Source of the DNA: Streptomyces sp. ICC1
Lineage (GTDB): Bacteria > Actinomycetota > Actinomycetes > Streptomycetales > Streptomycetaceae
DNA length: 64,000 nt
NCBI RefSeq assembly: GCF_003287935.1
Contig: NZ_CP030287.1
Coordinates: 4,740,267 to 4,804,266, forward strand
Reading direction: 5' to 3'
A program made the translations under genes and the position numbers. Below, piece after piece: positions 7,513 through 14,984 of the stretch. Every line of letters begins with the position of its first letter. Positions within the stretch are counted from its first letter, which is position 1. The notes below the pieces were generated by a model. It saw nothing but the letters and a program-made list of their open reading frames with translations. It had not been told where the DNA came from and made no database searches.

Positions 7513-7983
7513 ATGACGCAGTCCTCCACCACCCCGGCCGACACCACCACCGCGCGCCTCGCGCAGGCCCGCACCGACGTCATCGCCGAGATGGGCCGGA
7601 CCGACGCCAAGGCCTCCGCGCTCCTCACTGTCCTGGGAATCCCGCTCACGGTCCTCATCGCCGCCGTCCCTGGCCGCGACCTCCCCACCGCCGCCACCGT
7701 CCTCGTCGGGCTCGGCGCCGCCGGCCTGGCCGCCGCGATGCTCCTGGTCCTCGCGATCGTCCTGCCCCGCCTCGGCGGGGACGCCCGCGGCTCCTACCTC
7801 CACTGGGCCACCTGCACGCCCGAGCAGGTGAGTGCCGACCTCGCCGTCGACCGCAGCGCCGAACGGCTCGTAGTCCTCTCCAAGATCGCCCTCAAGAAGA
7901 TGCGGGCCCTGCGGGTCGCCATCTTCACCACGGCGGGCGCCCTCGGCGCCCTCGCCCTGGCCCTCGCCGCCACCCTCGTCTGA
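7513..7983 (+). CDS. Pycsar-effector-like transmembrane protein (PycTM/DUF5706 type)
   Basis: 156 residues; ATG 7513 is chosen because AAGGAG lies about 10 bp upstream, whereas the upstream GTG at 7468 has none. The pattern matches streptomycete Pycsar effector proteins: an N-terminal helix with RTDAKAS (about 29-35), two membrane helices (about 36-52 and 60-85), a soluble loop containing YLHWATCTPEQ, then LSKIALKKMRALRVA and a third hydrophobic helix (131-156). In characterised Pycsar systems such a protein opens or damages the membrane on binding cCMP or cUMP made by a partner cyclase. No cyclase gene is visible nearby, so it may act with a distant partner or have another role. Family assignment is by eye. 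Confidence 0.65.
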   Translation: MTQSSTTPADTTTARLAQARTDVIAEMGRTDAKASALLTVLGIPLTVLIAAVPGRDLPTAATVLVGLGAAGLAAAMLLVLAIVLPRLGGDARGSYLHWATCTPEQVSADLAVDRSAERLVVLSKIALKKMRALRVAIFTTAGALGALALALAATLV

Positions 7984-8025
7984 CCGTCCCGCACCGCCCG
8001 CCCCGCGAACAGGAAGGCCCGCTCC

Positions 8026-8439
8026 ATGACCGAGGTCATCACCACCAACACCCCGGCGCCCTCGCCCCGCAGCATCAGCCTGCGTATCCGCTACGCCGCC
8101 GTGGTCGGCGCCGAGCTGATCAGCCCGATCATCGCCGGTGTCGCCGCACTGCTCGCCGCTAACGCCTACCTCCACGACTCCGGACCCGAGGCCGGACGGC
8201 TCGCCCTCCTGGGCGGCCTCGCCGTCGCCGCCGGCATCCTCGCCCAGACGTTCTTCGGTGACGCTCTCCGCCGGACCACCGCCCGCATCAACGGGCAACT
8301 GCGCGGCGGCCGTACCTGGTCCTGCGCCTCCTGCGGGGCCTCCATCCGCGCGGACCGGTGGTCTGACCACGACATCAACACCGCCGAGCGGCTCCTCGGA
8401 GACCCCGACGCCCACGGCTGCACCGGCCTGCGGACCTGA
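8026..8439 (+). CDS. Hypothetical membrane protein with C-terminal zinc-ribbon-like cysteines
   Basis: 137 residues, ATG 8026 with AGGAAGG upstream. Two hydrophobic segments (about residues 28-45 and 60-77) form a membrane hairpin. The C-terminal 45 residues contain WSCASCGASIRADRW and a later cysteine, resembling a partial zinc ribbon on the cytoplasmic side. It follows the Pycsar-like gene by 42 bp and is likely co-transcribed. I do not recognise a named family; a two-gene membrane module with the preceding protein is possible but unproven. Confidence 0.55.
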   Translation: MTEVITTNTPAPSPRSISLRIRYAAVVGAELISPIIAGVAALLAANAYLHDSGPEAGRLALLGGLAVAAGILAQTFFGDALRRTTARINGQLRGGRTWSCASCGASIRADRWSDHDINTAERLLGDPDAHGCTGLRT

Positions 8440-8562
8440 TGCACGGGGCGGTCGGCCACCCGGCTACCAACCTTGACGCCGACCGCCCCGCGTCCCAGCC
8501 CGCTCCAACCCGGAGCAGGGGGCAGCCACATCGTCCCTCAATCCCGTACGGAGCTGATCCCC

Positions 8563-8796
8563 ATGACCCCCGCCCGACCCGACACCCCCGAGACCGAAGC
8601 GGCGAAGAAGCGCCTCGACGACGCCGTCAAGATCCGGGACACCGCCATCGAGGCCGCCCAACGCAGCTACTGGGCGACGGTCAAGGCCGAGATCGAGTTC
8701 AAGACCCTCACCCAGAACGCGGTCGCCGCGCACCTCGGATTCTCCCGAGAGCACGTCCGCAAGCAGCTCATCCGCTACACCGCCGACGGCCAGTAG
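8563..8796 (+). CDS. Small helix-turn-helix protein
   Basis: 77 residues from ATG 8563. The first half is an acidic/basic helix (KKRLDDAVKIRDTAIEAAQR). The second half, LTQNAVAAHLGFSREHVRKQ, is a clear helix-turn-helix with the pattern of Arc-like or Fis-like small plasmid regulators that recognise repeated sites. Such proteins in Streptomyces elements often act on their own region. A GC-rich hairpin follows its stop codon. The target is unknown; the dyads at 7407-7459 and the motif at 6685/11641/23874 are obvious candidates to test. Confidence 0.6.
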   Translation: MTPARPDTPETEAAKKRLDDAVKIRDTAIEAAQRSYWATVKAEIEFKTLTQNAVAAHLGFSREHVRKQLIRYTADGQ

Positions 8797-8812
8797 GCCG
8801 GCGCAGATCCCA

Positions 8813-8851
8813 GGGGCGGCCGCAGCATCGGCCAAGAGGCACGGCCGCCCC
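8813..8851 (+). terminator. Hairpin GGGGCGGCCG / CGGCCGCCCC
   Basis: Perfect 10-bp arms (8813-8822 and 8842-8851) with a 19-base loop, just after the small HTH gene. There is no U-tract, so termination is plausible but weakly supported. Confidence 0.4.
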
Positions 8852-8892
8852 CGGGGTTCCCCGTCCAGAGCAGGAACCGAGGAGACACCAGC

Positions 8893-9810
8893 ATGCCGCA
8901 GACCCGTACCCTCACCGCCCCGCAGGCCGGTCCCATCACCATCGACGCCAGCCTCCTGGGCGCCCACGGGACCGTCACCATCCGCACCGACCGCACCATC
9001 AAGGCCGCCGAGATCGCCATCCGCACCACCGACGAGAGCGGCCCCAGCGCCGACGCGGTCCACGGCGCCCGCCTCCAGTGGGACGCCCGCGGCGCGCTCG
9101 TCGCCCACGTCAAGGGCAACGGGAGCCAGGGCACCAACCTGGTGACGGGCACCGGCGGTATCCACGTCGTCCAGAACTTCGGCGTGATCACCGGAACGGT
9201 CACCGGAGTGGTCATCACCGGCAACGGCAACAGCGTCACCGTCGGCGGCCGACGAGCCGACAGCCGCCAGGGGGTCGTCACCCTGCCCAGCAGCTCGCCG
9301 ATCGAGATCACGGCGAGGGTCCCCGAGGGCAGCTCGGTCCTGGTCCGCACCCACTCCGGCGACATCCTGGCCACCGGCACGTTCGCCGCCGTCGCGGCCA
9401 CCACCCAGTCCGGGGAAGTCAGCGTCCCCGGGAAGGCCGAGCAGGTCACTGCCTCCACCCAGTCCGGCGCCATCGACGTGAACGACTCGCCCAGCCTTCA
9501 CGTCCAGACGCAGTCCGGAGGCATCCGGCTCGGCCGCACCGACGTCGCCGAGGCCACCACGATGTCCGGCTCCGTCACCGTCGCCGACTTCGGCGGCACC
9601 GCCCGCCTCAACACGATGTCCGGCGCGATCCGCGTGCACGCCAATGCCGGCGGCGACATCACTGCGAAGTCGATGTCCGGCTCCATCACGGTCACCGCCA
9701 CCGACCAGGCGCAGGCTGACGGCCTCGACGTGAAGGCCAACAGCATGTCCGGGAGGGTTACCACCCCCCAGCGCAGGAGCATTTCCGGCCCTCGCCGCCG
9801 CACCAGCTGA
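8893..9810 (+). CDS. DUF4097-type beta-strand repeat protein
   Basis: 305 residues from ATG 8893. From about residue 130 the sequence is a run of short beta repeats punctuated by TQSG, TMSG and SMSG turns (THSGDI, TQSGEV, TQSGAI, TQSGGI, TMSGSV, TMSGAI, SMSGSI), the signature of DUF4097 proteins that fold as a right-handed beta-solenoid. There is no signal peptide or membrane segment, so this copy should be cytoplasmic. An N-terminal region of about 120 residues has a short glycine-rich VITGTVTGVVITGNGN stretch. The biochemical role of the family is unknown. It sits in the element's small-gene cluster. Confidence 0.75.
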   Translation: MPQTRTLTAPQAGPITIDASLLGAHGTVTIRTDRTIKAAEIAIRTTDESGPSADAVHGARLQWDARGALVAHVKGNGSQGTNLVTGTGGIHVVQNFGVITGTVTGVVITGNGNSVTVGGRRADSRQGVVTLPSSSPIEITARVPEGSSVLVRTHSGDILATGTFAAVAATTQSGEVSVPGKAEQVTASTQSGAIDVNDSPSLHVQTQSGGIRLGRTDVAEATTMSGSVTVADFGGTARLNTMSGAIRVHANAGGDITAKSMSGSITVTATDQAQADGLDVKANSMSGRVTTPQRRSISGPRRRTS

Positions 9811-9881
9811 CACGCGGCCTGGCGCTCCGCCCGACCACCCACTTCCCCTTCCACCTGCAGCAGAGCAACGGAGACAACCGC

Positions 9882-10493
9882 ATGATCCGCTCCGCCTTAC
9901 GACTCACCCGCACCCCGGCCATCGAGCGCCTCGCCCTCTTCGGCGCACTCCTCGCCACCTTCGACGCCGTCCACGGATTCTGTGACCACTGGGGCCAGGA
10001 CTCGACCGTCGCCCGCTGCAAGCGGCTCTACGGCCAGCACTCCGTCTACGCCGACGGCACCACCGTCCAGGAGGGCGACGGCCGGACCGGCGAGGCGACC
10101 ACGACCGCCTCCACCCGCGGCAGGATCGCCGCGAGCAGGCACGCCGCCGAGTACACCGCGATCCAGACCAGCGCCGCCCTGGCGCTCACCCGGGCCCTCG
10201 GCTACCGCATCGGCCCCGGCGCGCTCCTGGCCGGCGCCGTCATCAACGGCGTGACGCACGCCGTAATCGACAGGGGCGCCCTCTTCCTCTGGATCGCCGA
10301 CCGCACCGGCCGTCGCGGCTACATCGACCACTGCCAGACCGTCCGCCTCGACCCCGACGGCAGCGTCCACGCGGAGGCCAACGGCCCCGGGACCGCGTGG
10401 ATGGAGCTCGACGAGTCCCTCCACCGGATCATCGGCGTCAGCGCCGCCGCCGTCACCGTCCTGCTCACCACCCACCGAGGTGACCAGCGATGA
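9882..10493 (+). CDS. Hypothetical membrane-associated protein, DUF3307-like
   Basis: 203 residues from ATG 9882. Hydrophobic segments occur at about residues 15-30, 95-120 and 180-195. Conserved-looking polar motifs FDAVHGFCDHWGQDS and GVTHAVIDRGALFLW put histidines and aspartates in membrane helices, which recalls DUF3307 phage/plasmid membrane proteins; this is a tentative resemblance. The stop overlaps the ATG of the next gene (ATGA), so the two are translated together. Function is unknown. Confidence 0.5.
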   Translation: MIRSALRLTRTPAIERLALFGALLATFDAVHGFCDHWGQDSTVARCKRLYGQHSVYADGTTVQEGDGRTGEATTTASTRGRIAASRHAAEYTAIQTSAALALTRALGYRIGPGALLAGAVINGVTHAVIDRGALFLWIADRTGRRGYIDHCQTVRLDPDGSVHAEANGPGTAWMELDESLHRIIGVSAAAVTVLLTTHRGDQR

Positions 10494-10819
10494 CCCAGTC
10501 CCCCGACGCGACCGGCCGCCGCCTGGCCCACCTCCTGGACCTCGCCCGCCACGCCCTCGCCGACGCCCACCGCGAGGCCTCCACCGGCCCCCTCCAGCCC
10601 CAGCACCGCCAGCTCATCCTCGACGCCCTGCACCGCCCCGACGGCGGGGACCACGGCCTCCTGCACCTGCTCGGTGACCTCATCACTGACACCAGCCGCG
10701 ACCTCCCCGAGGGCGACGCCGCCGAACAGCTCGACGAGGCCGCCGGGTACGCCTCCGAATACCCCGCCCAGCGCATCGACCGGGCCCGAGCCGCGCTCGC
10801 GGCCCCCGCCCGCCCGTGA
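10490..10819 (+). CDS. Small alpha-helical hypothetical protein
   Basis: 109 residues, all-helical by appearance (RRLAHLLDLARHALADAHRE and later EQLDEAAGYASEYPAQRIDR). The ATG overlaps the preceding stop, and its own stop overlaps the GTG of the following zinc-ribbon gene, giving a tightly coupled trio. No family or catalytic motif is recognised. It has no membrane segment or signal peptide. Confidence 0.5.
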   Translation: MTQSPDATGRRLAHLLDLARHALADAHREASTGPLQPQHRQLILDALHRPDGGDHGLLHLLGDLITDTSRDLPEGDAAEQLDEAAGYASEYPAQRIDRARAALAAPARP

Positions 10820-11223
10820 CCGCCGGCGCCAGGCCCGGCACCTGCCGGGTCTGGTACTGCGGACACTGCCGCGCCGCCTACAAGTCGGTGCCCCCGCTGG
10901 TCGACGCCGCATGCACCTGAGACACCCCGGTCGGCACCCTGCACCCGACCACCGTCACCGTGCCGCCCGCCCCGCCGGCCCCGCGCCTCCAGGCCCTCGA
11001 CGACGACGAGGGCCGCCACCGCGCCCTCGCCCGCCGCGGCCGCCGAGTGAAGGTCACCTTCGAGGCCAAGGTCGACACCGCCTGGCTCACCCGCGGCGCC
11101 GACGGACACCAGCACCTCACCGTCCTCGTCATCACCGACGACGGCCATCACCACGCCATCGACACCCGACTCCCCGGCGCCCGCATCGACGCCGCCCACC
11201 CCCAAGACAAGGACGCGAACTGA
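10816..11223 (+). pseudogene. Zinc-ribbon-like gene interrupted by one in-frame TGA
   Basis: Reading from GTG 10816 (overlapping the previous stop as GTGA), the frame gives CRVWYCGHCRAAYKSVPP and further residues to AACT, then TGA at 10918-10920. It continues in the same frame as DTPVGTLHPTTVTVPP and on to a stop at 11223. Both halves have normal high-GC codon use and the downstream half has no good start of its own except GTG 10960. A single TGG-to-TGA change (Trp before Asp) explains it. The intact protein would be about 135 residues with a CX2C motif and a C-terminal beta domain. Either the gene is inactivated or this is a sequencing error; functional read-through is less likely. Confidence 0.6.
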
Positions 11224-11224
11224 A

Positions 11225-11653
11225 ATGACCGAGACGTTCGAGACCATCCGCTACACGGCCGACGTGGTCGCGATGACGCCCGACGGCCGGGTCCTGCTGA
11301 TCGAGCGGGACTGGCCGCCGTACGAAGGCATGCTCGCCTTGCCGGGCGGTCATGTGGACGAAGGGGAGACGAGCAGGTCGGCGGCCGCGCGCGAACTGGC
11401 CGAGGAGACCGGCGTCCAGGTCGACCCCGAGGAGCTGCTCCAGCTCGGCGTCTGGGACCGGCCCGGCCGTGACCCGCGCGGCCGCTACGTCACGGTCGCG
11501 TACGTCGCCGTCGTCCCCGCCGACACCACGGCCGTCGCGGGAGACGACGCCCGCACCACCCGCTGGGTGCCGTGGGACGAGCTGCCGGAGCAGCTGGCGT
11601 TCGACCACGCCAGCATCCTCGCCGCGGCCGTGAAGCCGGGTCAGACCCGTTAG
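11225..11653 (+). CDS. NUDIX hydrolase
   Basis: 142 residues. A complete Nudix box GX5EX7REUXEEXGU is present: G42, E48, R56-E57, E60-E61 and G63 within GGHVDEGETSRSAAARELAE and the following ETGV. Such enzymes hydrolyse nucleoside diphosphate derivatives with Mg2+; the substrate cannot be predicted. ATG 11225 is one base after the preceding stop. The stop codon TAG falls inside a copy of the recurring element motif (11641-11660). In mobile elements NUDIX proteins may act in nucleotide housekeeping or in turning over signalling nucleotides; the latter would fit the Pycsar-like effector but is speculative. Confidence 0.9.
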   Translation: MTETFETIRYTADVVAMTPDGRVLLIERDWPPYEGMLALPGGHVDEGETSRSAAARELAEETGVQVDPEELLQLGVWDRPGRDPRGRYVTVAYVAVVPADTTAVAGDDARTTRWVPWDELPEQLAFDHASILAAAVKPGQTR

Positions 11654-11660
11654 ACCCAAC
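11641..11660 (+). repeat. Element motif copy: TCAGACCCGTTAGACCCAAC
   Basis: Differs from the 6685 copy at one base. It overlaps the NUDIX stop codon and lies about 108 bp before the next start codon. Confidence 0.6.
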
Positions 11661-11721
11661 GCCTCCAACAGGTTCATCCCGGCATTTCCGCCCGCCCGCG
11701 CACCACGGAGCGACAGCATGA

Positions 11722-11752
11722 AGCCCGGGGCCGTCGATACCGGCCCCGGGCT
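11722..11752 (+). terminator. Hairpin AGCCCGGGGCCG / CGGCCCCGGGCT
   Basis: Perfect 12-bp arms with a 7-base loop (TCGATAC) between the NUDIX gene and the next gene. It ends about 5 bases before the GAGAGGAAA ribosome site, so it may terminate or modulate translation of the gene at 11768. Confidence 0.5.
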
Positions 11753-11767
11753 CCACGAGAGGAAACC

Positions 11768-12346
11768 ATGACCACCCCCGACACCACCACCACCGCCGAC
11801 GGCCCGGTCCTCTCCACCGAGGCCTACGCCGCCGTCGAGAAGGCCGCGAAGAACCGCCGCGCCCTGTACGCGCCCAGCGTCCTGGAGCACGCCGCCGAAC
11901 TCCTCACCGCCCTGTGGGCCGCCGGCGAGAAGCACGGCGTCGCACCCACCGAGTGGGCCTGGACGACCGACCTCGCGGGCGGAACGCTCGACGTCGTCAC
12001 CCGCCAGTACGAGAGCGCCCCGAAGCCCGAGCGCACCATCGCGAAGGTCGTCTCCCTGCACGGCCACCTCGTCGCCGCCCTGCAGGAGCTCGGGCTCACC
12101 GCCCGGCTCGGCGGCCCGGGCATCCTCGTCGAACGCGGCCCCGACACCCCGCGCGGCGGCCGCGACGGCGATGCCGAAGTCGAGGTCCGCATCCACAGCG
12201 ACGGCGGCTGGAACTTCTCCTTCGCCGCGCAGGGCGCCCCCGTCATGTCGATCGTGGCCCCCGCGTCCGAGGCCGGCGCCTCCCAGGTCGCCGAGATCGT
12301 CCGAGCCTTCGTACGCGGCGAGCTCGGCCCCGTCTTCCGCCACTGA
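11768..12346 (+). CDS. Conserved hypothetical element protein
   Basis: 192 residues from ATG 11768 with GAGAGGAAA upstream. The N-terminal 15 residues are Thr/Asp-rich and probably disordered. A helical segment follows (VEKAAKNRRALYAPSVLEHA) and then a mixed alpha/beta domain with VEVRIHSDGGWNFSFAAQGA. No catalytic pattern or family is recognised. Same-strand spacing places it in the small-gene transcript, followed by a GC-rich hairpin (12361-12385). Confidence 0.5.
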   Translation: MTTPDTTTTADGPVLSTEAYAAVEKAAKNRRALYAPSVLEHAAELLTALWAAGEKHGVAPTEWAWTTDLAGGTLDVVTRQYESAPKPERTIAKVVSLHGHLVAALQELGLTARLGGPGILVERGPDTPRGGRDGDAEVEVRIHSDGGWNFSFAAQGAPVMSIVAPASEAGASQVAEIVRAFVRGELGPVFRH

Positions 12347-12360
12347 CCGACCGACCTCCG

Positions 12361-12385
12361 GCGGGGCCGCCGAACCCGGCCCCGC
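12361..12385 (+). repeat. Intergenic hairpin GCGGGGCCG / CGGCCCCGC
   Basis: Perfect 9-bp arms with a 7-base loop, ending 7 bases before the GAGGAG ribosome site of the next gene. It resembles the hairpins at 8813 and 11722, so several genes here are separated by similar GC-rich stems. Confidence 0.4.
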
Positions 12386-12405
12386 TCCTCTTGAGGAGCC
12401 CCACC

Positions 12406-13020
12406 GTGACCGACTGGTCCGACACCACCCTCGTCCGCGTCGCGGACGACTACGACCGCGAGATGGGCGACACCGGCGCCCCGCTCGACTCCCGCTTCGG
12501 CCGCTACCTCACCCAAAACCTTGATGGCCTGTGGGAGGAAGACCGCAAGGATCCCGCCGCCTTCCTCGTCTGGGCCTGGTCCATCGCCACCCCGCCGATC
12601 ATGTCCCCCGGCTACGTCCGCATCCGACCCGATCTCGGCGCGGTGCGGCTCACGCAGTCCCCGTACGACGGCCGCCTCCTGGTCGTCATCGAGACCCCCG
12701 TCCAGCACGGACAGCTCACCAAAGACGTGCGCCCGCCGTACGCCGTGCGCGACTGGGAGAGCGACCGGTACTCGTACTCCGACGGACCCCGCGCCCTGCA
12801 GGCCCCCGAGGACGAGTCGAAGCCCGCCCTGCTGCTGGCCGCCACCCTGCGCCTGCCGGCGGACGACTGGACCCTGCACCAGCCCGCCGGAACGTGGCCC
12901 GTCGAAGAGCTCCTGATCGACGACGCCAAGCAGGCCGTCGCCCTCGCGGTGAAGCAGATCAACGCCTCCGCCGGCCACCGGATCGCCAAGCTCGTCGGCG
13001 CCGAAGGAGGCCACTGGTGA
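12406..13020 (+). CDS. Conserved hypothetical element protein
   Basis: 204 residues; GTG 12406 is chosen for the GAGGAG site 8 bp upstream. It begins MTDWSDTTLVRVADDYDREM. The fold appears alpha/beta with strands GYVRIRPDLGAVRLT and RLLVVIETP and a helical end (AKQAVALAVKQINASAGHRI). It overlaps the next gene by GTGA, suggesting paired production. I do not recognise the family; similarly placed proteins occur in Streptomyces plasmid-like elements. Cytoplasmic, no signal or membrane segments. Confidence 0.5.
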   Translation: MTDWSDTTLVRVADDYDREMGDTGAPLDSRFGRYLTQNLDGLWEEDRKDPAAFLVWAWSIATPPIMSPGYVRIRPDLGAVRLTQSPYDGRLLVVIETPVQHGQLTKDVRPPYAVRDWESDRYSYSDGPRALQAPEDESKPALLLAATLRLPADDWTLHQPAGTWPVEELLIDDAKQAVALAVKQINASAGHRIAKLVGAEGGHW

Positions 13021-13250
13021 CCGGCCTGCCCGACCCGGCGCAGATGTCGCACCGCATGCTGATCGCCGTCCTCATGCACCACGGCGGATCCCTGGACCTG
13101 CCCGCCGCCGCCCTCGACCGGGACGCGACCGGCACCGCAGACGCCCACCACGCCGTGCAGCTCGCCACCCTCGACGATGGCACCATGCGGCTCTCCGTCG
13201 TCGCCCGCCCGCCCGTCGACGACGCTGGTATCGAAGTCCGGGACCTCTGA
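13017..13250 (+). CDS. Small conserved plasmid-type protein
   Basis: 77 residues from GTG 13017, overlapping the preceding stop, with GAAGGAGG upstream. The core MSHRMLIAVLMHHGGSLDLP then a TATLDDGTMRLSV-like segment resembles short proteins I associate with streptomycete plasmids and integrative elements, but I know no function. It is the last gene before a strong terminator at 13296-13335, so it closes the rightward small-gene cluster. Confidence 0.6.
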   Translation: MTGLPDPAQMSHRMLIAVLMHHGGSLDLPAAALDRDATGTADAHHAVQLATLDDGTMRLSVVARPPVDDAGIEVRDL

Positions 13251-13295
13251 TCCTCCCTCCGCACACGAAGAGAGCGGCCGCGCCGCCCCCTCACG

Positions 13296-13335
13296 AGCCC
13301 CCGACCGCAGGCTTCTGCGGGCGGGGGCTTTTTTT
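13296..13335 (+). terminator. Strong rho-independent terminator
   Basis: Outer arms AGCCCCCG and CGGGGGCT and inner arms CCGCAG and CTGCGG with a GCTT loop form a long stem (13296-13329), followed by seven T residues (13329-13335). This is the most canonical terminator in the element and marks the end of the 4792-13250 gene run. Confidence 0.9.
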
Positions 13336-13384
13336 GTGCCCAGGGCGCCGCGTCACGCACGTACGCCAACCTCGTTGGGCACCG

Positions 13385-13930
13385 GTGAAGACCCCGATCT
13401 CCCGCACCCCCGACACCAAAGCACTTCGCCTGGTCGCCGTCGCCCTGCGCTGCCACCTGTGTTCGGACGAGGTCCTCGCTGGCCCGGACCTCACCGTCAC
13501 CCTCCACAGCTCCGGAACCGCCCGCCAAGTTGCCCTGTGCGGCTCGTGTCATTCCGGCCGGCCTAGCCGAGGGAAGACGGACATGGGACCCGCCGACCTC
13601 GTATGGCGGGCGGTGGAGCGCGACGCCACGACCCTGCTCTCCGCGTACGAGGAACGCCGCTGGATTCCGTACCAGGGCGAGCTGGAGTTCGCAGCCGGCC
13701 TCGCGCGGATGCCCTGGACCGAGGAGTCGATGCGGGCCGCCGTGCGCGACGCGGACAGCACCGGCATCGACGGGAAACTGATCCACGCTCTGGAAAGCGG
13801 AAACGCCTACCTGCTGCTGCGCCATGTCGCCCCCGACGACTCCGCGCTGCACTCGCTCCGTCGCCTGGTCGACGTCCTCGCCACCGCGGCGGAGCAGCCC
13901 CGTGGAGGACCCCCCGGGGACGCCGCCTGA
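13385..13930 (+). CDS. Hypothetical protein with N-terminal zinc-finger-like cysteines
   Basis: 181 residues from GTG 13385. CHLCSDE and CGSCHSG about 25 residues apart suggest a CX2C...CX2C zinc ribbon at residues 20-55. The rest is helical (DLVWRAVERDATTLLSAYEE, then ESMRAAVRDADSTGIDGKLI). An alternative start at ATG 13583, with GAGGGA upstream, would drop the zinc ribbon. It lies between the terminator at 13.3 kb and the palindrome-rich region before the relaxase, a place where accessory mobilization proteins are often found; that role is only inferred. Confidence 0.5.
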   Translation: MKTPISRTPDTKALRLVAVALRCHLCSDEVLAGPDLTVTLHSSGTARQVALCGSCHSGRPSRGKTDMGPADLVWRAVERDATTLLSAYEERRWIPYQGELEFAAGLARMPWTEESMRAAVRDADSTGIDGKLIHALESGNAYLLLRHVAPDDSALHSLRRLVDVLATAAEQPRGGPPGDAA

Positions 13931-14078
13931 TCGTCAGAGTGAGCACGGGGGGATGGGGCCGGGGCGGTGTGGAGTACTGCATCGGGGACCGGGCTCCGGC
14001 TGCCCGCGCCGCGTGGGTGCGCTTCGTGGTCGAGGCCCAAACCGGTCGTGGGGAGACCGTGCGGACGGGACCGCGAAC

Positions 14079-14176
14079 GGGGACGGTCCCCTTGACGAGC
14101 TGTCACGGGGACCGTCCCCCCGACACGTCGTCAGGGGGACGGTCCCCTTGACGAGCTGTCACGGGGACCGTCCCCC
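14079..14176. repeat. Two perfect 42-bp direct repeats with palindromic ends
   Basis: Identical 42-bp units at 14079-14120 and 14135-14176 (period 56 bp) each run from a GGGGACGGTCCCC palindrome through TTGACGAGCTGTCA to GGGGACCGTCCCCC. Between and after them CGACACGTCGTCA (14121-14133) and TGACGACGTGTCG (14177-14189) are exact inverted repeats. The stretch from about 14107 to 14203 can therefore fold as one long hairpin as well as several small ones. Confidence 0.9.
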
Positions 14177-14896
14177 TGACGACGTGTCGGGGACCGTCCC
14201 CATGGCGTTGGGGACCGTGAATGGGACCGGTCCCCAACACAAGGGGACCGTCGTTGGGGACCGGTCCCCACGGACCAGGTGGACCGGAATCGGGGACCAC
14301 GGACCACCCGAACCGGCACCCCGGTTCGGTCCGCAGTGCCACCATCCACAGTCCATTCGGTCAGCCGGAAACGGTCCCTGCCGGACCGGTCCGGCAGCCC
14401 TGGCGGACCACCAAACCGCGCGGACCAAGGGGTAAAGCAAACGCAAAGTGCGGATGCTCTTCGGTGCGCGCGAGCCGCGATCCGGGGGCCGCTGAACCGC
14501 CCTTCGGGACGCGCCCGACACCCGCCCACGGGACGGCTCGGCACCTCCGCGTGCGCGCCCCGATGGGCGGCGCGTGCGTCACGGTCGGACTGATCCAGGC
14601 GCCGCTCCGGGCCCGGCCCGGCACCGCCGGCCCTGCCGAAGACCCCGCCCGCAGATCACGCTCCGCGATTATCCCCAACTCGTCGGCCGGCTCACCAATA
14701 TGCCTGCCCACCCATATCCCCTGATGATCTCTCCAACTCCCAAACACCATCCCTGCCTCTATCGGCCACTCCCCTACAGCTCCACTGTTTGATCCACCAT
14801 CCATCCCCAACTACTCTCGACCTCCCTTCAACCCATCTCCTTATTCGTATATGTGTTCGATTCCGTTTCATGATCAAAATCTAGGGAGGTACAAAG

Positions 14897-14920
14897 GGGG
14901 TTACCCTCACGGGTAACCCC
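14897..14920. repeat. Perfect hairpin GGGGTTACCC-TCAC-GGGTAACCCC
   Basis: Ten-base-pair arms with a 4-base loop, 65 bp upstream of the relaxase start. It is followed by GGCCGCGGCC and a GGCGCC pair flanking the start region. Position and form fit a relaxase recognition hairpin at oriT or an operator for relaxase autoregulation. Confidence 0.7.
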
Positions 14921-14984
14921 GGCCGCGGCCGGTGAACTGCAACTGCACAAGCGCACAAGGCGCCTGGGTATATGAGGGGGCGCC

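Larger units (their letters stand above)
13931..14984. other. Non-coding palindrome-rich region: candidate origin of transfer
   Basis: No convincing gene is present in this 1.05 kb. From 14047 to about 14290 it is packed with GGGGACCGTCCCC-type palindromes, including perfect GGGGACCGGTCCCC (14257-14270). From about 14660 to 14890 the plus strand becomes pyrimidine-rich and clearly lower in GC than all neighbours. A perfect hairpin follows at 14897-14920, and the MobF relaxase gene starts at 14985. An origin of transfer usually lies beside the relaxase gene and has inverted repeats, direct repeats and an AT-richer stretch; all are seen. It could also contain a replication origin. No nick site is claimed. 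Confidence 0.6.

Noticed and set aside
14079..14176. Could the regular 42-bp repeats be a CRISPR array?
   Set aside because: Only two copies with a 14-bp spacer, themselves palindromic, and no cas genes; structure fits an origin or transfer site better.
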